Shown in pieces: positions 50,038-58,940 of a stretch of 64,000 nucleotides of DNA; positions within the stretch are counted from its first letter, which is position 1, and every line of letters begins with the position of its first letter. Under the pieces are notes generated by a model that saw only the letters and a list, made by a program, of their open reading frames with translations, did no database searches and was not told the origin of the DNA. The position numbers and the translations under genes were made by a program. Origin of the DNA: an uncultured Pelagibacteraceae bacterium (lineage in GTDB: Bacteria; Pseudomonadota; Alphaproteobacteria; Pelagibacterales; Pelagibacteraceae); NCBI GenBank assembly GCA_902592325.1, contig CACJEC010000001.1, forward strand, positions 62,001-126,000, given 5' to 3'.

Positions 50038-51411
50038 TTAATTAAGGTCAAATATTTTTCCAGGATTCATGATGTTATTTTGATCTATACTTCTTTTAAT
50101 CATCTTCATGACTGGAATATTATCGCCATGCTCTTCTAATAAATATTCTTTTTTATGAAGACCCACTCCATGTTCGCCTGTTATCGTACCATTTAATTCT
50201 AATGCTTTTTTAATCAACAGATCATTAAATTCTCTAATTTTTTTATACATTTCTTTTTTTTCTGGATCAAAAGGTAAAAGCACATGAAAATTTCCATCTC
50301 CTAAATGACCAACCATTGGAGCTCTAAGCCCAAATTTTTTTGCTTGTTCTTCAGCATAATTCACACATTCAGTAATATTTGAAATAGGTAAACAGACATC
50401 TGTTGAATAAACTCTTCCATTATTAATCAAAGATTTTACTGAATAATATACATCCCATCTTGCTTTCCAAAGTTTATTTCTTTCCTCTAGATCTTTAGCC
50501 CACTTGAAAGAACTTCCTTTATTATCTTTTGATATTTCTTCAACTATTTTAATGTTCTCATCATTTGATGACTCAGATCCATGAAACTCAAAAAATAATG
50601 TTGGAACTTCTTCAATGTCTTTTAATTTTGAGTATTTTATGCTTATTCCCATTTGATCTTTATTAAGCATCTCAATTCTAGCAATTGGGATACCATATTG
50701 AATTACCTGTTGAGCAGTTTGCACTGCATTTTCTAAAGTTGGAAAGTGACACACAGCAGCCATTATACTTTCAGGTATAGGAGATAGTCTTAATTGAACT
50801 TCAGTAATTATGCCCAATGTACCTTCAGAGCCGATAAATAAATTTGTCAAATTATAACCCGCAGAAGTTTTTTTAGTTCTACTACCAGTGTTTATTATAT
50901 CACCATTGGGCAAGACTACTGTAAGACCCGAGATCACTGTTTTCATAGTTCCATATTTAACTGCCATGGTTCCAGAGGCAGAGGTTGAAGCCATTCCACC
51001 TATCGCAGCATTAGCACCAGGATCAATTGGAAAAAAAACTCCATCTTCTCGTAAATATTCATTTAATTGTTCTTTCGTAACACAAGCTTGAACCCTACAG
51101 TCAAAATCTTCAGTATTTACACTTAAAATTTTATTCATTTTTTCTAGACAAATTGTTATCCCTTTTTCATTTCCTACAACATTTCCCTCTAAAGAGGTTC
51201 CAGTTCCAAAAGGAACAACAGGAATTTTATGTTCGTTACACAATTTTAGAATTTTTGAAACTTCTTCATTAGTTTCAGGAAAAACTACTGCTTTAGATAA
51301 TACAGGATCGTATGTATCTTCTCCTCTGGCATAATTCGTTCTTGTTGATACGGATGTTGAGTATCTTCCATTGAAAATTTTTTTCAATTCCGCTTCTACT
51401 TGATCATACAT
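50038..51411 (-). CDS. FAD-binding oxidase of the GlcD / D-lactate dehydrogenase family
   Basis: 457 residues. The N-terminal PCMH-type FAD domain shows VVPFGTGTSLEGNVVGNEKGI near 69-88, PGANAAIGGMASTSASGTMAVKYG near 130-153 and NLFIGSEGTLGIITEV near 192; the C-terminal part has HLGDGNFHVLLPFDP near 365 and TGEHGVGLHKKEYL near 412, with metal-binding histidines. It would oxidise glycolate, D-lactate or a related D-2-hydroxyacid. No glcE or glcF gene adjoins it. Confidence 0.92.
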   Translation of the reverse strand: MYDQVEAELKKIFNGRYSTSVSTRTNYARGEDTYDPVLSKAVVFPETNEEVSKILKLCNEHKIPVVPFGTGTSLEGNVVGNEKGITICLEKMNKILSVNTEDFDCRVQACVTKEQLNEYLREDGVFFPIDPGANAAIGGMASTSASGTMAVKYGTMKTVISGLTVVLPNGDIINTGSRTKKTSAGYNLTNLFIGSEGTLGIITEVQLRLSPIPESIMAAVCHFPTLENAVQTAQQVIQYGIPIARIEMLNKDQMGISIKYSKLKDIEEVPTLFFEFHGSESSNDENIKIVEEISKDNKGSSFKWAKDLEERNKLWKARWDVYYSVKSLINNGRVYSTDVCLPISNITECVNYAEEQAKKFGLRAPMVGHLGDGNFHVLLPFDPEKKEMYKKIREFNDLLIKKALELNGTITGEHGVGLHKKEYLLEEHGDNIPVMKMIKRSIDQNNIMNPGKIFDLN

Positions 51412-51452
51412 ATTTAGAGTAATATTAGTAAAAATTAATTTAAAAATACAGC

Positions 51453-52619
51453 TTATTTAGCAAGCATTTTCTTTATATTTTCTAAAGCCTGGGAAATATT
51501 ATCTCTTGAGGCTGCAAAACTAAATCTAACATAATCATTACAGGTTTTACCAAAAGCAGTTCCAGGAACAATTGCTACGCCTGCTTCATGCATTGCTTTT
51601 TTGCAAAATTCCGCTCCATTCATACCTGTTCCAATAACTTTTGGGAAAGCATAAAATGCCCCTCCAGGTAAACTACATTCAACTCCTGGCAATTCATTCA
51701 AACCTTTATGGATTAGGTCTCTCCTAGCTGTAAACTTTTCCATCATTTCATTAATAGAGTCATCTGGACCATCTAAAGCTGCGATACCAGCATATTGTGC
51801 TGCAGCATTTACGCAAGATACACTATTTATCAAAAGTTTATTAACATGCGGAACTAATTCTTTAGGCCAAAAACTCCAACCCAATCTCCATCCAGTCATT
51901 GAATATGCTTTACTCCATCCTTCTAATACAATTAATCTCTCTCTCAATTCTGGATAATTAAAAAAGGATGGCATCTCTTTATCATCAAAAATTTGTCTAC
52001 TATAAATTTCATCACTCAAAATAGTCACGTGTGGATGTTTCTTTAAACCTTCAGCCAATACGTCTATATCTGATTTTTCTACAAAACTTCCTGTAGGATT
52101 ATTTGGATTTATTAATATTAATAATCTTGTTTTATCAGTTATAAGCGATAATATTTTTTCAGGATTGAACTTTAAATCTTTATCTTCTGTCAAATCATAA
52201 GGTACAGATGTTGAGCCAGTATAGTTTATCATTGACTCATAAATTGGAAAAGCGGGAATAGGATGAACAATCTCTGCACCTGGCTCTCCAAAACATTGAA
52301 TTGCATAACTCATCGTAGGTTTGCCACCAGGCATAATCAAAATTCTTTCAGAATCTACATCAGCATTATATCGTTTTTTAATCCATCTCGTAACTGCTTG
52401 TCTACATTCTAAAATTCCATTGGACAAAACATATCCATGATGCCCATCATCTAATGCTTTTTTTGCAGCTTCAACAACATGTTTGGGTGTTTTAAAATCT
52501 GGTTGACCTAAACCTAAATGTATCATTGGGTTACCTTTAGCTTCTAAAGCCTTTGCTTCAGCTAAAACAGAAAAAGCTGTCTCAGTTCCTAAATTATTTA
52601 AATTTTTTGCAAGTTTCAT
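51453..52619 (-). CDS. Class I/II pyridoxal-phosphate aminotransferase
   Basis: 388 residues, fold type I. HLGLGQPDFKTPKHVVEAA near 34-52, NPNNPTGSFVEKSDIDVL near 170-187, SDEIYSRQIFD near 203, PLP lysine in EGWSKAYSMTGWRLGW near 236 and the substrate Arg in DYVRFSFAAS near 367. Could be an aspartate, alanine or glyoxylate aminotransferase; lying among glycolate and lactate oxidation genes, transamination of pyruvate or glyoxylate is a reasonable guess. Confidence 0.92.
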   Translation of the reverse strand: MKLAKNLNNLGTETAFSVLAEAKALEAKGNPMIHLGLGQPDFKTPKHVVEAAKKALDDGHHGYVLSNGILECRQAVTRWIKKRYNADVDSERILIMPGGKPTMSYAIQCFGEPGAEIVHPIPAFPIYESMINYTGSTSVPYDLTEDKDLKFNPEKILSLITDKTRLLILINPNNPTGSFVEKSDIDVLAEGLKKHPHVTILSDEIYSRQIFDDKEMPSFFNYPELRERLIVLEGWSKAYSMTGWRLGWSFWPKELVPHVNKLLINSVSCVNAAAQYAGIAALDGPDDSINEMMEKFTARRDLIHKGLNELPGVECSLPGGAFYAFPKVIGTGMNGAEFCKKAMHEAGVAIVPGTAFGKTCNDYVRFSFAASRDNISQALENIKKMLAK

Positions 52620-52692
52620 AATTCATTTTAATATGTTTTTTTTTAGTATTAATATATTTTTTTTATATCTAGTTTTTATAAGTAATCAAAAT

Positions 52693-53844
52693 TTATTTTC
52701 TATAAATTAATTTTGAATAATTTAATTCTTTCAAATTTTTACACCCCATCAAAACCATATTTCTGTTAATTTCATCATGCATATTTTGTAATAAATGTTC
52801 AACACCTTGTTGACCTCCTGCGGCTAAAGAGAACAAGAACATTTTTCCAAAGCTACATGCTTTAGCACCTGCCGCAATCGCTTTTAATACATGCGTCCCT
52901 CTTCTTACCCCTCCATCTAAAATTATTTCTAACTTGTCACCTACAGCATCAGAAATTGCTTTTACTTGATCGAAAGGTGATCTTGAGCCATCTAATTGGC
53001 GCCCTCCATGATTTGAAATCATTATAGCAGTGCATCCAATATCAATAGCTCTTCTTGCATCTTCAACCGACATAACGCCTTTTAAAGCAAATGGTCCATT
53101 CCATTTTTTTGCACAATATTCAGCATCCTTCCAACCCATTGCTGGATCATATTGTTCATTAATATATTCAATAACGGATTTTGATATATTTGTTCCTTTG
53201 TCTGTTTTTTTTTTGACATTTGATAATTCAAATCTTTTACCAGTTAAATAATCAAAAACCCATCTAGGACGCATTGCAAAACTCATAAGGCTTTTAAGTG
53301 TAAGTTTTGGTGGTGTAGTAAATCCCGTTTTGTGATCTTTCTCTCTATTGCCAGCAACCAAAGTATCCACAGTTAAACACATAGCGTCAAAACCAGATCT
53401 TCTAGATCTATCTATTAAATCATCTGTTATTGATTGGTCTTTGTGAACATAAAGTTGAAACAACTTTGGTCCACTAGATATATTTGATACTTCTTCAATA
53501 GTATTGTTACCCATCGAAGACATACTATAAAAAGTATTAAATTTCTCTGCAGCCCTTGCTGATGCTTTATCTCCATCTGGATGATAAAGTCTTTGCATTG
53601 CAGCAGGAGATAAAAAAATTGGTATATCAATTTTTCTTCCAAATAAAGTCGTAGATAAATCTGGTTTTCCTACACTTGCTAAAATATTAGGAACTAGATC
53701 ACAATCATCAAAAGAGTCAGTATTTCTTCTGAGAGTCGACTCATCATCTGAACCACCATCAATATAATGAAAAATTGGTGAAGGTAATTTCTTTTTAGCT
53801 AATTTTCTAAAATCTTCAAAATTGTGACAATTTTTTAAACTCAC
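52693..53844 (-). CDS. FMN-dependent alpha-hydroxy-acid dehydrogenase, copy A
   Basis: L-lactate dehydrogenase / glycolate oxidase family (LldD-type TIM barrel), 383 residues. LSPAAMQRLYHPDGDKA near 78, FQLYVHKDQ near 128, TVDTLVAGNREKD near 157-169, and the catalytic region SNHGGRQLDGSRSP near 276-289, followed by DGGVRRGTHVLKAIAAGAKA. The GTG start at 53844 shares one base with the stop of copy B, so the two are coupled. Shares the LAKKKLPSPIFHYIDG segment with copy B. Confidence 0.95.
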   Translation of the reverse strand: MSLKNCHNFEDFRKLAKKKLPSPIFHYIDGGSDDESTLRRNTDSFDDCDLVPNILASVGKPDLSTTLFGRKIDIPIFLSPAAMQRLYHPDGDKASARAAEKFNTFYSMSSMGNNTIEEVSNISSGPKLFQLYVHKDQSITDDLIDRSRRSGFDAMCLTVDTLVAGNREKDHKTGFTTPPKLTLKSLMSFAMRPRWVFDYLTGKRFELSNVKKKTDKGTNISKSVIEYINEQYDPAMGWKDAEYCAKKWNGPFALKGVMSVEDARRAIDIGCTAIMISNHGGRQLDGSRSPFDQVKAISDAVGDKLEIILDGGVRRGTHVLKAIAAGAKACSFGKMFLFSLAAGGQQGVEHLLQNMHDEINRNMVLMGCKNLKELNYSKLIYRK

Positions 53845-54995
53845 TATTTTCTAAATCTTAGATTATTTCTACTCAAGTCGCTTATTTTGGTGCATCCCAT
53901 TAGTTTCATATCTCTAACTAATTCTGCTTTATATTTTTCTATAGCTCTTTCAACACCAGCTTGACCTCCTGCAGCTAAAGCATAAAGATATAACCTTCCA
54001 CCAGAACATGCCTTTGCACCTAAAGATAATGCTTTAAGCATATGAGTTCCTCTATGAATTCCACCCTCACATATCACATCTAATTTATCACCTACTGCAT
54101 CAACTATTTCTGCTAATTGATCAAAAGGAGATCTCGATCCATCGAGTTGTCTTCCTCCATGATTTGAAACCATTATTCCAGTACATCCAATATCAACAGC
54201 TCTTTTGGCATCTTCTACACTCATAACTCCCTTTAATGCAAAATGACCTCCCCACTGAGAACAAAGTTTTTCAGCATCTTTCCAATTCATTGATTGATCA
54301 AGCATGGTAGAAAAATAATTTCCAATTGAAGTATTAGTATCTGTTCCTTCTTTTACAAAATCTTGAAGATGAGGTAATTCAAATTTTCCTTTAGTTAAAT
54401 AATTTATTCCCCACATTGGTTTTAATGCAAAACTAAATAAACTTGACAATGTTAATTTTGGTGGAGATGTAAAGCCTGTTCTTAAATCTCTTTCACGATT
54501 TCCTCCTGTAATTGTATCGACAGTTAAAGCCATAACATCAAATTTAGCTGCTTTTGCTCTCTCCAAACAAGAATCATTTAACCCTCTGTCCTTGTGAAAA
54601 TAAAACTGAAACATTTTTGGCGTATCAATCATCGAAGAAATTTCTTCAACGCTTACCGTTGCAAGCGCTGATACACCAAACATTGTGTTAAATTTTTTTG
54701 CTGCCTTTCCAACTGCTCTTTCTCCATCATAATGAAAAAGTCTCTGAAGAGCTGTTGGTGCAAGGTAAAATGGTAAATCTAATTTTTTACCAAAAATTGT
54801 TGTTGATAAGTCAACATTTTCAACTCCTCTTAAAACATTGGGAACTAAATCAACATCATCAAATGCACTTGTATTTCTTTGATAAGTAACTTCATCATCT
54901 GCAGCTCCATCAATGTAATGAAAAATTGGTGAAGGTAGCTTCTTTTTTGCTAGCTTTCTAAAATCACTAAAATTGTGGCAATCATTTAAATTCAT
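53844..54995 (-). CDS. FMN-dependent alpha-hydroxy-acid dehydrogenase, copy B
   Basis: Tandem paralogue of the downstream gene, also 383 residues when started at ATG 54995 (MNLNDCHNFSDFRKL, aligning with MSLKNCHNFEDFRKL of copy A). Landmarks: LAPTALQRLFHYDGERA near 79, FYFHKDRG near 130, TVDTITGGNRERD near 157 and SNHGGRQLDGSRSPFDQ near 276. Differences in the substrate-facing loops (for example LAPTALQR versus LSPAAMQR) suggest different 2-hydroxyacid substrates or a heteromer; both are membrane-associated flavoenzymes in related bacteria. Confidence 0.95.
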   Translation of the reverse strand: MNLNDCHNFSDFRKLAKKKLPSPIFHYIDGAADDEVTYQRNTSAFDDVDLVPNVLRGVENVDLSTTIFGKKLDLPFYLAPTALQRLFHYDGERAVGKAAKKFNTMFGVSALATVSVEEISSMIDTPKMFQFYFHKDRGLNDSCLERAKAAKFDVMALTVDTITGGNRERDLRTGFTSPPKLTLSSLFSFALKPMWGINYLTKGKFELPHLQDFVKEGTDTNTSIGNYFSTMLDQSMNWKDAEKLCSQWGGHFALKGVMSVEDAKRAVDIGCTGIMVSNHGGRQLDGSRSPFDQLAEIVDAVGDKLDVICEGGIHRGTHMLKALSLGAKACSGGRLYLYALAAGGQAGVERAIEKYKAELVRDMKLMGCTKISDLSRNNLRFRK

Positions 54996-55004
54996 GATCA
55001 AATG

Positions 55005-55517
55005 TTAAAAGTTTTTTATAAAATTAAACATATAACTATTTGCCCCAGGATTTTTATCACCTAAACTAGCGTTAGACACGTGATTATATGAAACTCCAAA
55101 ACTTGTATTATCTGAGGCTAAATAAGAAAATTGTACCTCAGACTTAAATTCTAAAATATGTCCTAAATCTTTACCATCACCTTCATGATAAAGACCAGGT
55201 GCAAAACTAGGTGTAAATAATATTTTTTCACCCATTTCTACATTCCATTCAATCCCAGTATAAATATAAGCCGCAGAATTTTCTGTAATAAATCCCCCTG
55301 TAATAGGTGAAACATTTCCTAAAAAAGTATTTCTGTTAAGATTTTCATTTTGATGTTGAAATCCAACTAAAATAGCTTTTTGCTTATCGTCACTAAAATC
55401 AAAATTTCCAATAAAAAAATTAAGTTGATTTCCATTTGTTTTTATTTCCTCAGCTGCAATCAATTTAGATGCGGTAAACACTATTATCAAAATTAAGCCT
55501 AATTTTTTTAAAATCAT
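55005..55517 (-). CDS. PagL-like outer-membrane lipid A deacylase family protein
   Basis: 170 residues with a signal peptide (MILKKLGLILIIVFTASKLIAA) and a beta-barrel-like pattern of alternating residues ending in FNFIKNF, an outer-membrane C-terminus. The motif NHVSNASLGDKNPGANSY near 144-161 matches the PagL His-x-Ser-Asn active site. The third catalytic residue of Pseudomonas PagL, a Glu 14 residues after that His, is Asn here. The function may be lipid A 3-O-deacylation or a derived activity. Confidence 0.75.
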   Translation of the reverse strand: MILKKLGLILIIVFTASKLIAAEEIKTNGNQLNFFIGNFDFSDDKQKAILVGFQHQNENLNRNTFLGNVSPITGGFITENSAAYIYTGIEWNVEMGEKILFTPSFAPGLYHEGDGKDLGHILEFKSEVQFSYLASDNTSFGVSYNHVSNASLGDKNPGANSYMFNFIKNF

Positions 55518-55533
55518 TATTCTTATTAACAGA

Positions 55534-55899
55534 TTATTTTTTAATTTTTATTAATTTTTTAAATATTATCGCACCACCAAATAAGAAGATCAATAGAGGT
55601 AAAAACCATAGGAAATATGTATTTTTATTAAATTTTGGATCATACAGAATCCACTCACCATATTTTTCGGTCAAATAATTATAAATTTGATCTTCTGATA
55701 AGCCTTCTTTAATCTTGTTTTTTACAACTAGTTTCAAGCTAATAGCAAATTCAGAATCAGAATCGTACACTGACTGACCTTGACAGATTAAACATCTTAA
55801 ATTCTTAGTTATACTATTTTGCAGTCTATCTTGATCAGCTTTCAGTGGACTAAAATAAAATAATATTAAAATAGTTATAAAAACTTTAATTATCCTCAT
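55534..55899 (-). CDS. ccmH: Cytochrome c maturation protein CcmH (N-terminal, CxxC type)
   Basis: Thiol oxidoreductase that helps keep apocytochrome cysteines reduced. 121 residues: signal peptide (MRIIKVFITILILFYFSPLKA), the LRCLICQGQSVYDSDSEFA motif with CxxC near residues 35-38, YGEWILYDPKF near 90, and a C-terminal membrane helix. It lacks the TPR part of E. coli CcmH, as is usual where that is a separate protein (CcmI); no ccmI is seen beside it. ATG overlaps the ccmG stop. Confidence 0.95.
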   Translation of the reverse strand: MRIIKVFITILILFYFSPLKADQDRLQNSITKNLRCLICQGQSVYDSDSEFAISLKLVVKNKIKEGLSEDQIYNYLTEKYGEWILYDPKFNKNTYFLWFLPLLIFLFGGAIIFKKLIKIKK

Positions 55900-56411
55900 T
55901 GTATAATCTTTTTAATTTCTTCAACAGATTTTATATTAAGTGGACCAATAAATTTTTTTATAATTTTATTTTGAAAAACTAAAAAAGTTTCAGGAACACC
56001 AAATGCACCCCATTCAATAGCTTTAGTTCCATCTTTATCAATTAAAATTTTTTCATAGGGATTTCCTAATTCACTTAAAAAATTTTGAGCATTCTTAAAA
56101 TTATCTTTATAATTTAGACCTATAATCTCTAGTTGATCATTTTTACTTAAATTTATTAACAAATGGTGTTCCTCTTTACAAGGTACACACCATGAGGCCC
56201 AAATATTTAATAAATAAAATTTATTTTTTTCAAAAATATTTTTTGAACTTACTTCTTCTTTTTTAAAGAAAGTTATTGCTGAAAATTCTGGAATATTTTT
56301 TACTTCAATTTTAGGTTGATAAAAACTGGATTTATTTAAACCTTTATAAAAAATTGTAAACACTAATAACAATGAAACAATTGCTAAAAAAGAAAATATT
56401 CTACTTTTCAT
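55896..56411 (-). CDS. ccmG: Thiol:disulfide interchange protein CcmG/DsbE
   Basis: Membrane-anchored periplasmic thioredoxin reducing apocytochrome c, 171 residues. N-terminal helix (FSFLAIVSLLLVFTIFY), ASWCVPCKEEHHLL with the redox pair near 73-76, and cis-proline region GVPETFLVF near 138. Overlaps ccmF and ccmH by four bases each. Confidence 0.96.
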   Translation of the reverse strand: MKSRIFSFLAIVSLLLVFTIFYKGLNKSSFYQPKIEVKNIPEFSAITFFKKEEVSSKNIFEKNKFYLLNIWASWCVPCKEEHHLLINLSKNDQLEIIGLNYKDNFKNAQNFLSELGNPYEKILIDKDGTKAIEWGAFGVPETFLVFQNKIIKKFIGPLNIKSVEEIKKIIQ

Positions 56412-58282
56412 AAATTTTTTCTATTAAGTAAACTTATAGTTCCGCCCAAAGAAATTAATAAAACAGAGATCCATATCCAAAGTATAAAAGGTTTAACTTG
56501 ATATCTAATATTAAAATATTCTTCATTTTGTACTGTATTCATTGTAATAAATTTGTCAGATAAAAATGATATTTTAATATCAGCTTCACTAGTGATTATA
56601 TTTGGTTGATTATAAACTCTTAATTCTGGTTCCAACTTATCTTCAAAATTATTCTCTTTAATTAAGAAATAACCTTTAAAAGATATATAATTCTTTTCTT
56701 CTTTTTTCTTAAGATCGCTAAAAACTATCTGAAATTTATCATTATTAAATTTTTCACCCACTTTTAAGTTGGTTATTACTTCTTTTGAAAAAATATTATT
56801 AAATAAAATACTTAATATTAATAAACTAAATCCTAAATGTGATAAATTCTGCGAAATTTTTTTAAATTTTTTTGAAAATAAATCTTTAATAGTAATAAAA
56901 AAAAGATAAAAAGCACTTCCGATTAATACAGTATTTAATAAGACCTTAACTCCTAAATTTTTTACAATAAAAAAAGACATTAAAATAGAAAGAATAAAAA
57001 TAATAATTAAATATAATTTTCCTTCTAGTTCAGATTTTATCCATTTTAATTGAGGACCTATCGCCATAAAAATTAAAAAAGGAATCAAAAAAGGAATGAT
57101 CAATTTATGATAAAAGGGAGGTCCTACAGAAATTTGCTCAGAGGAAATTACATCTAAAAATATTGGATAAACAGTTCCAATTAAAACAACAGATAAAAAG
57201 TACATCATAAACCAGTTATTAATTAATATAAATGTCTCTTTGCTAATTAAAGAAAATGAAATCGAATTTTGTTTATCAGTTTTATGAAAAACAAAAAAAA
57301 TAAATAAAGAAATAAAGATTAAAATGAATAAAAAAGTTAATATAAATAAACCTCTTTCTGGATCATTTGCAAAAGTATGAACTGAGTTTAGGATTCCCGA
57401 GCGCACTAAAAAAGTTCCACACATACTAAGAGTAAAAGTAGTTATTGAAAGAATTATAACCCAAGACCTCAATGTAGATCTTTTTTCTAAAACTGAGATG
57501 CAGTGTAGCAAAGTTGTTAATGCCAACCATGGCATTAAAGATACATTTTCAACAGGATCCCAAAACCAAAATCCTCCCCAACCTAATTCATAGTAGGCCC
57601 AGATTGACCCTAACAAAATTCCTAAAGTTAAAAAAATCCATGAAACTAAAATCCAATTCTTTATATGATTAGCCCAGATTTTTGTAACATAATTCAAAGT
57701 GGTTGCAGCAAGAACACTAGAAAAAATTATAGAAGTACCAACATAGCCTAAATACAAAATTGGTGGATGAATTGCTAAAGCAGGATCTTGCAAAATTGGA
57801 TTAAGACCCAATCCCTCATTGGGAATTGGAAATAAATAATTGAATGGGTTTGATGATTTTATTAAAAAAATAAAAAAGCCAATTATAATTATTTGTTGAA
57901 ATAATAAAGTTAAAATTCTGTAATTTTTTAATAAATTTTTTGATTTAATTAAAAAAATAAAAATAAATAAATTTAAAACCAATAACCATAATAATAGACT
58001 GCCTTCGTGATTTCCCCACGTTCCTGAGATTTTATAAAATAATGGTTTGGTAGTGTGGGAATTATTAAAAACTGTTTCATTACTAAAATCAGAAAATACA
58101 AAAGATAATATTAGCCCAAAAAAACTGATTATTACTAAAAATAATTGAATAAACGAAAAATTGATAATCTTATTATCTAATATTTTGTTGTTTCTTAAGT
58201 TTTTAATTGAAAAAAAAAATATTGGTAAAGAGGTAATTAAACCAAAAATTAAAGAATAATATCCTATGGAGCTATACAACAT
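56408..58282 (-). CDS. ccmF: Heme lyase CcmF
   Basis: Large membrane protein joining heme to apocytochrome c, 624 residues with about 15 hydrophobic helices. Landmarks: TWGNHEGSLLLW near 89, HPPILYLGYVG near 172, the tryptophan-rich WGGFWFWDPVENVSLMPWL near 234-252, and CGTFLVRSGILNSVHTFA near 288-305. Histidines that ligate heme are present in these motifs. Core gene of the ccmC-D-E-F-G-H operon. Confidence 0.98.
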   Translation of the reverse strand: MLYSSIGYYSLIFGLITSLPIFFFSIKNLRNNKILDNKIINFSFIQLFLVIISFFGLILSFVFSDFSNETVFNNSHTTKPLFYKISGTWGNHEGSLLLWLLVLNLFIFIFLIKSKNLLKNYRILTLLFQQIIIIGFFIFLIKSSNPFNYLFPIPNEGLGLNPILQDPALAIHPPILYLGYVGTSIIFSSVLAATTLNYVTKIWANHIKNWILVSWIFLTLGILLGSIWAYYELGWGGFWFWDPVENVSLMPWLALTTLLHCISVLEKRSTLRSWVIILSITTFTLSMCGTFLVRSGILNSVHTFANDPERGLFILTFLFILIFISLFIFFVFHKTDKQNSISFSLISKETFILINNWFMMYFLSVVLIGTVYPIFLDVISSEQISVGPPFYHKLIIPFLIPFLIFMAIGPQLKWIKSELEGKLYLIIIFILSILMSFFIVKNLGVKVLLNTVLIGSAFYLFFITIKDLFSKKFKKISQNLSHLGFSLLILSILFNNIFSKEVITNLKVGEKFNNDKFQIVFSDLKKKEEKNYISFKGYFLIKENNFEDKLEPELRVYNQPNIITSEADIKISFLSDKFITMNTVQNEEYFNIRYQVKPFILWIWISVLLISLGGTISLLNRKNL

Positions 58283-58702
58283 TTATTTTTCTCCAAGGGC
58301 TTTCTTAACTTCTGGTGGCATATAATTTTCATCATGTTTGGCCAAAATTTTAGAAGCTTCAAAAAAACTTTTATCTTTTAGATATCCTTCAGCTACTACA
58401 CCTTTGCCTTCAGAAAAAAGATTGGGCACAACGCCTGAATAAGTTACATTAATTTCATTCTTATAATCTGTTATTATAAAATTTACCTTATTACTTGAAA
58501 TCTCTATAGAATTTTTTTTTACCATTCCTCCAATTCTAATTTTTTTACTTTCTAATTCTCCAATTAACTTAACATCAGTAGGAGATTTAAAATAAACTAC
58601 ATTTTCTTCTAAAGATCTTAAAACCATGAAAACTGATAAAATTAATGATAGTAAAATAAAAATTATGAAAAAAAATCTTAATTTAACTTTTCGACCATAC
58701 AT
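58283..58702 (-). CDS. ccmE: Heme chaperone CcmE
   Basis: Periplasmic carrier that binds heme covalently through a histidine, 139 residues. One N-terminal membrane helix ([19 protein letters not shown]), a beta-barrel OB fold with [10 protein letters not shown] and [21 protein letters not shown] near 85-105, and the heme motif HDENY (HxxxY) near 124-128. Normal length. Confidence 0.97.
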   Translation of the reverse strand: MYGRKVKLRFFFIIFILLSLILSVFMVLRSLEENVVYFKSPTDVKLIGELESKKIRIGGMVKKNSIEISSNKVNFIITDYKNEINVTYSGVVPNLFSEGKGVVAEGYLKDKSFFEASKILAKHDENYMPPEVKKALGEK

Positions 58703-58712
58703 GGTTTAAAAG

Positions 58713-58940
58713 TTAAATGCTTTGGCTGCTAGATAAAATTTCTTTATTGATAGTTTGAGATCTTGCAACTTCTGCTTTTTTAGAGTCTAGGGCTCCAAAT
58801 TTAGACATAAATTTGTTTCTTTCTTTCGTGTATTGAATTTTTGTAATCACATACAAACTAGTAAAACTTATAAGAGTAAATAAAAATGCAGACCAAACAT
58901 ATAGTCCATATCCATTCATAAATATTAGTTCTGTTGTCAT
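58713..58940 (-). CDS. ccmD: Heme exporter accessory protein CcmD
   Basis: Small single-helix membrane protein that helps release holo-CcmE from CcmC. 75 residues: GYGLYVWSAFLFTLISFTSL contains the usual YxxYVWSA start of the helix, followed by a charged tail with KIQYTKERNKF. The ATG at 58940 overlaps ccmC by four bases; an internal ATG at 58919 (MNGYGLYVWSAF) is an alternative that would align better with most homologues. The long tail is unusual but harmless. Confidence 0.88.
   Translation of the reverse strand: MTTELIFMNGYGLYVWSAFLFTLISFTSLYVITKIQYTKERNKFMSKFGALDSKKAEVARSQTINKEILSSSQSI

Noticed and set aside
53427-53642. 71-residue minus-strand frame inside hydroxy-acid dehydrogenase A
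   Set aside because: It is a shifted frame of a certain gene with no start signal or conserved content.
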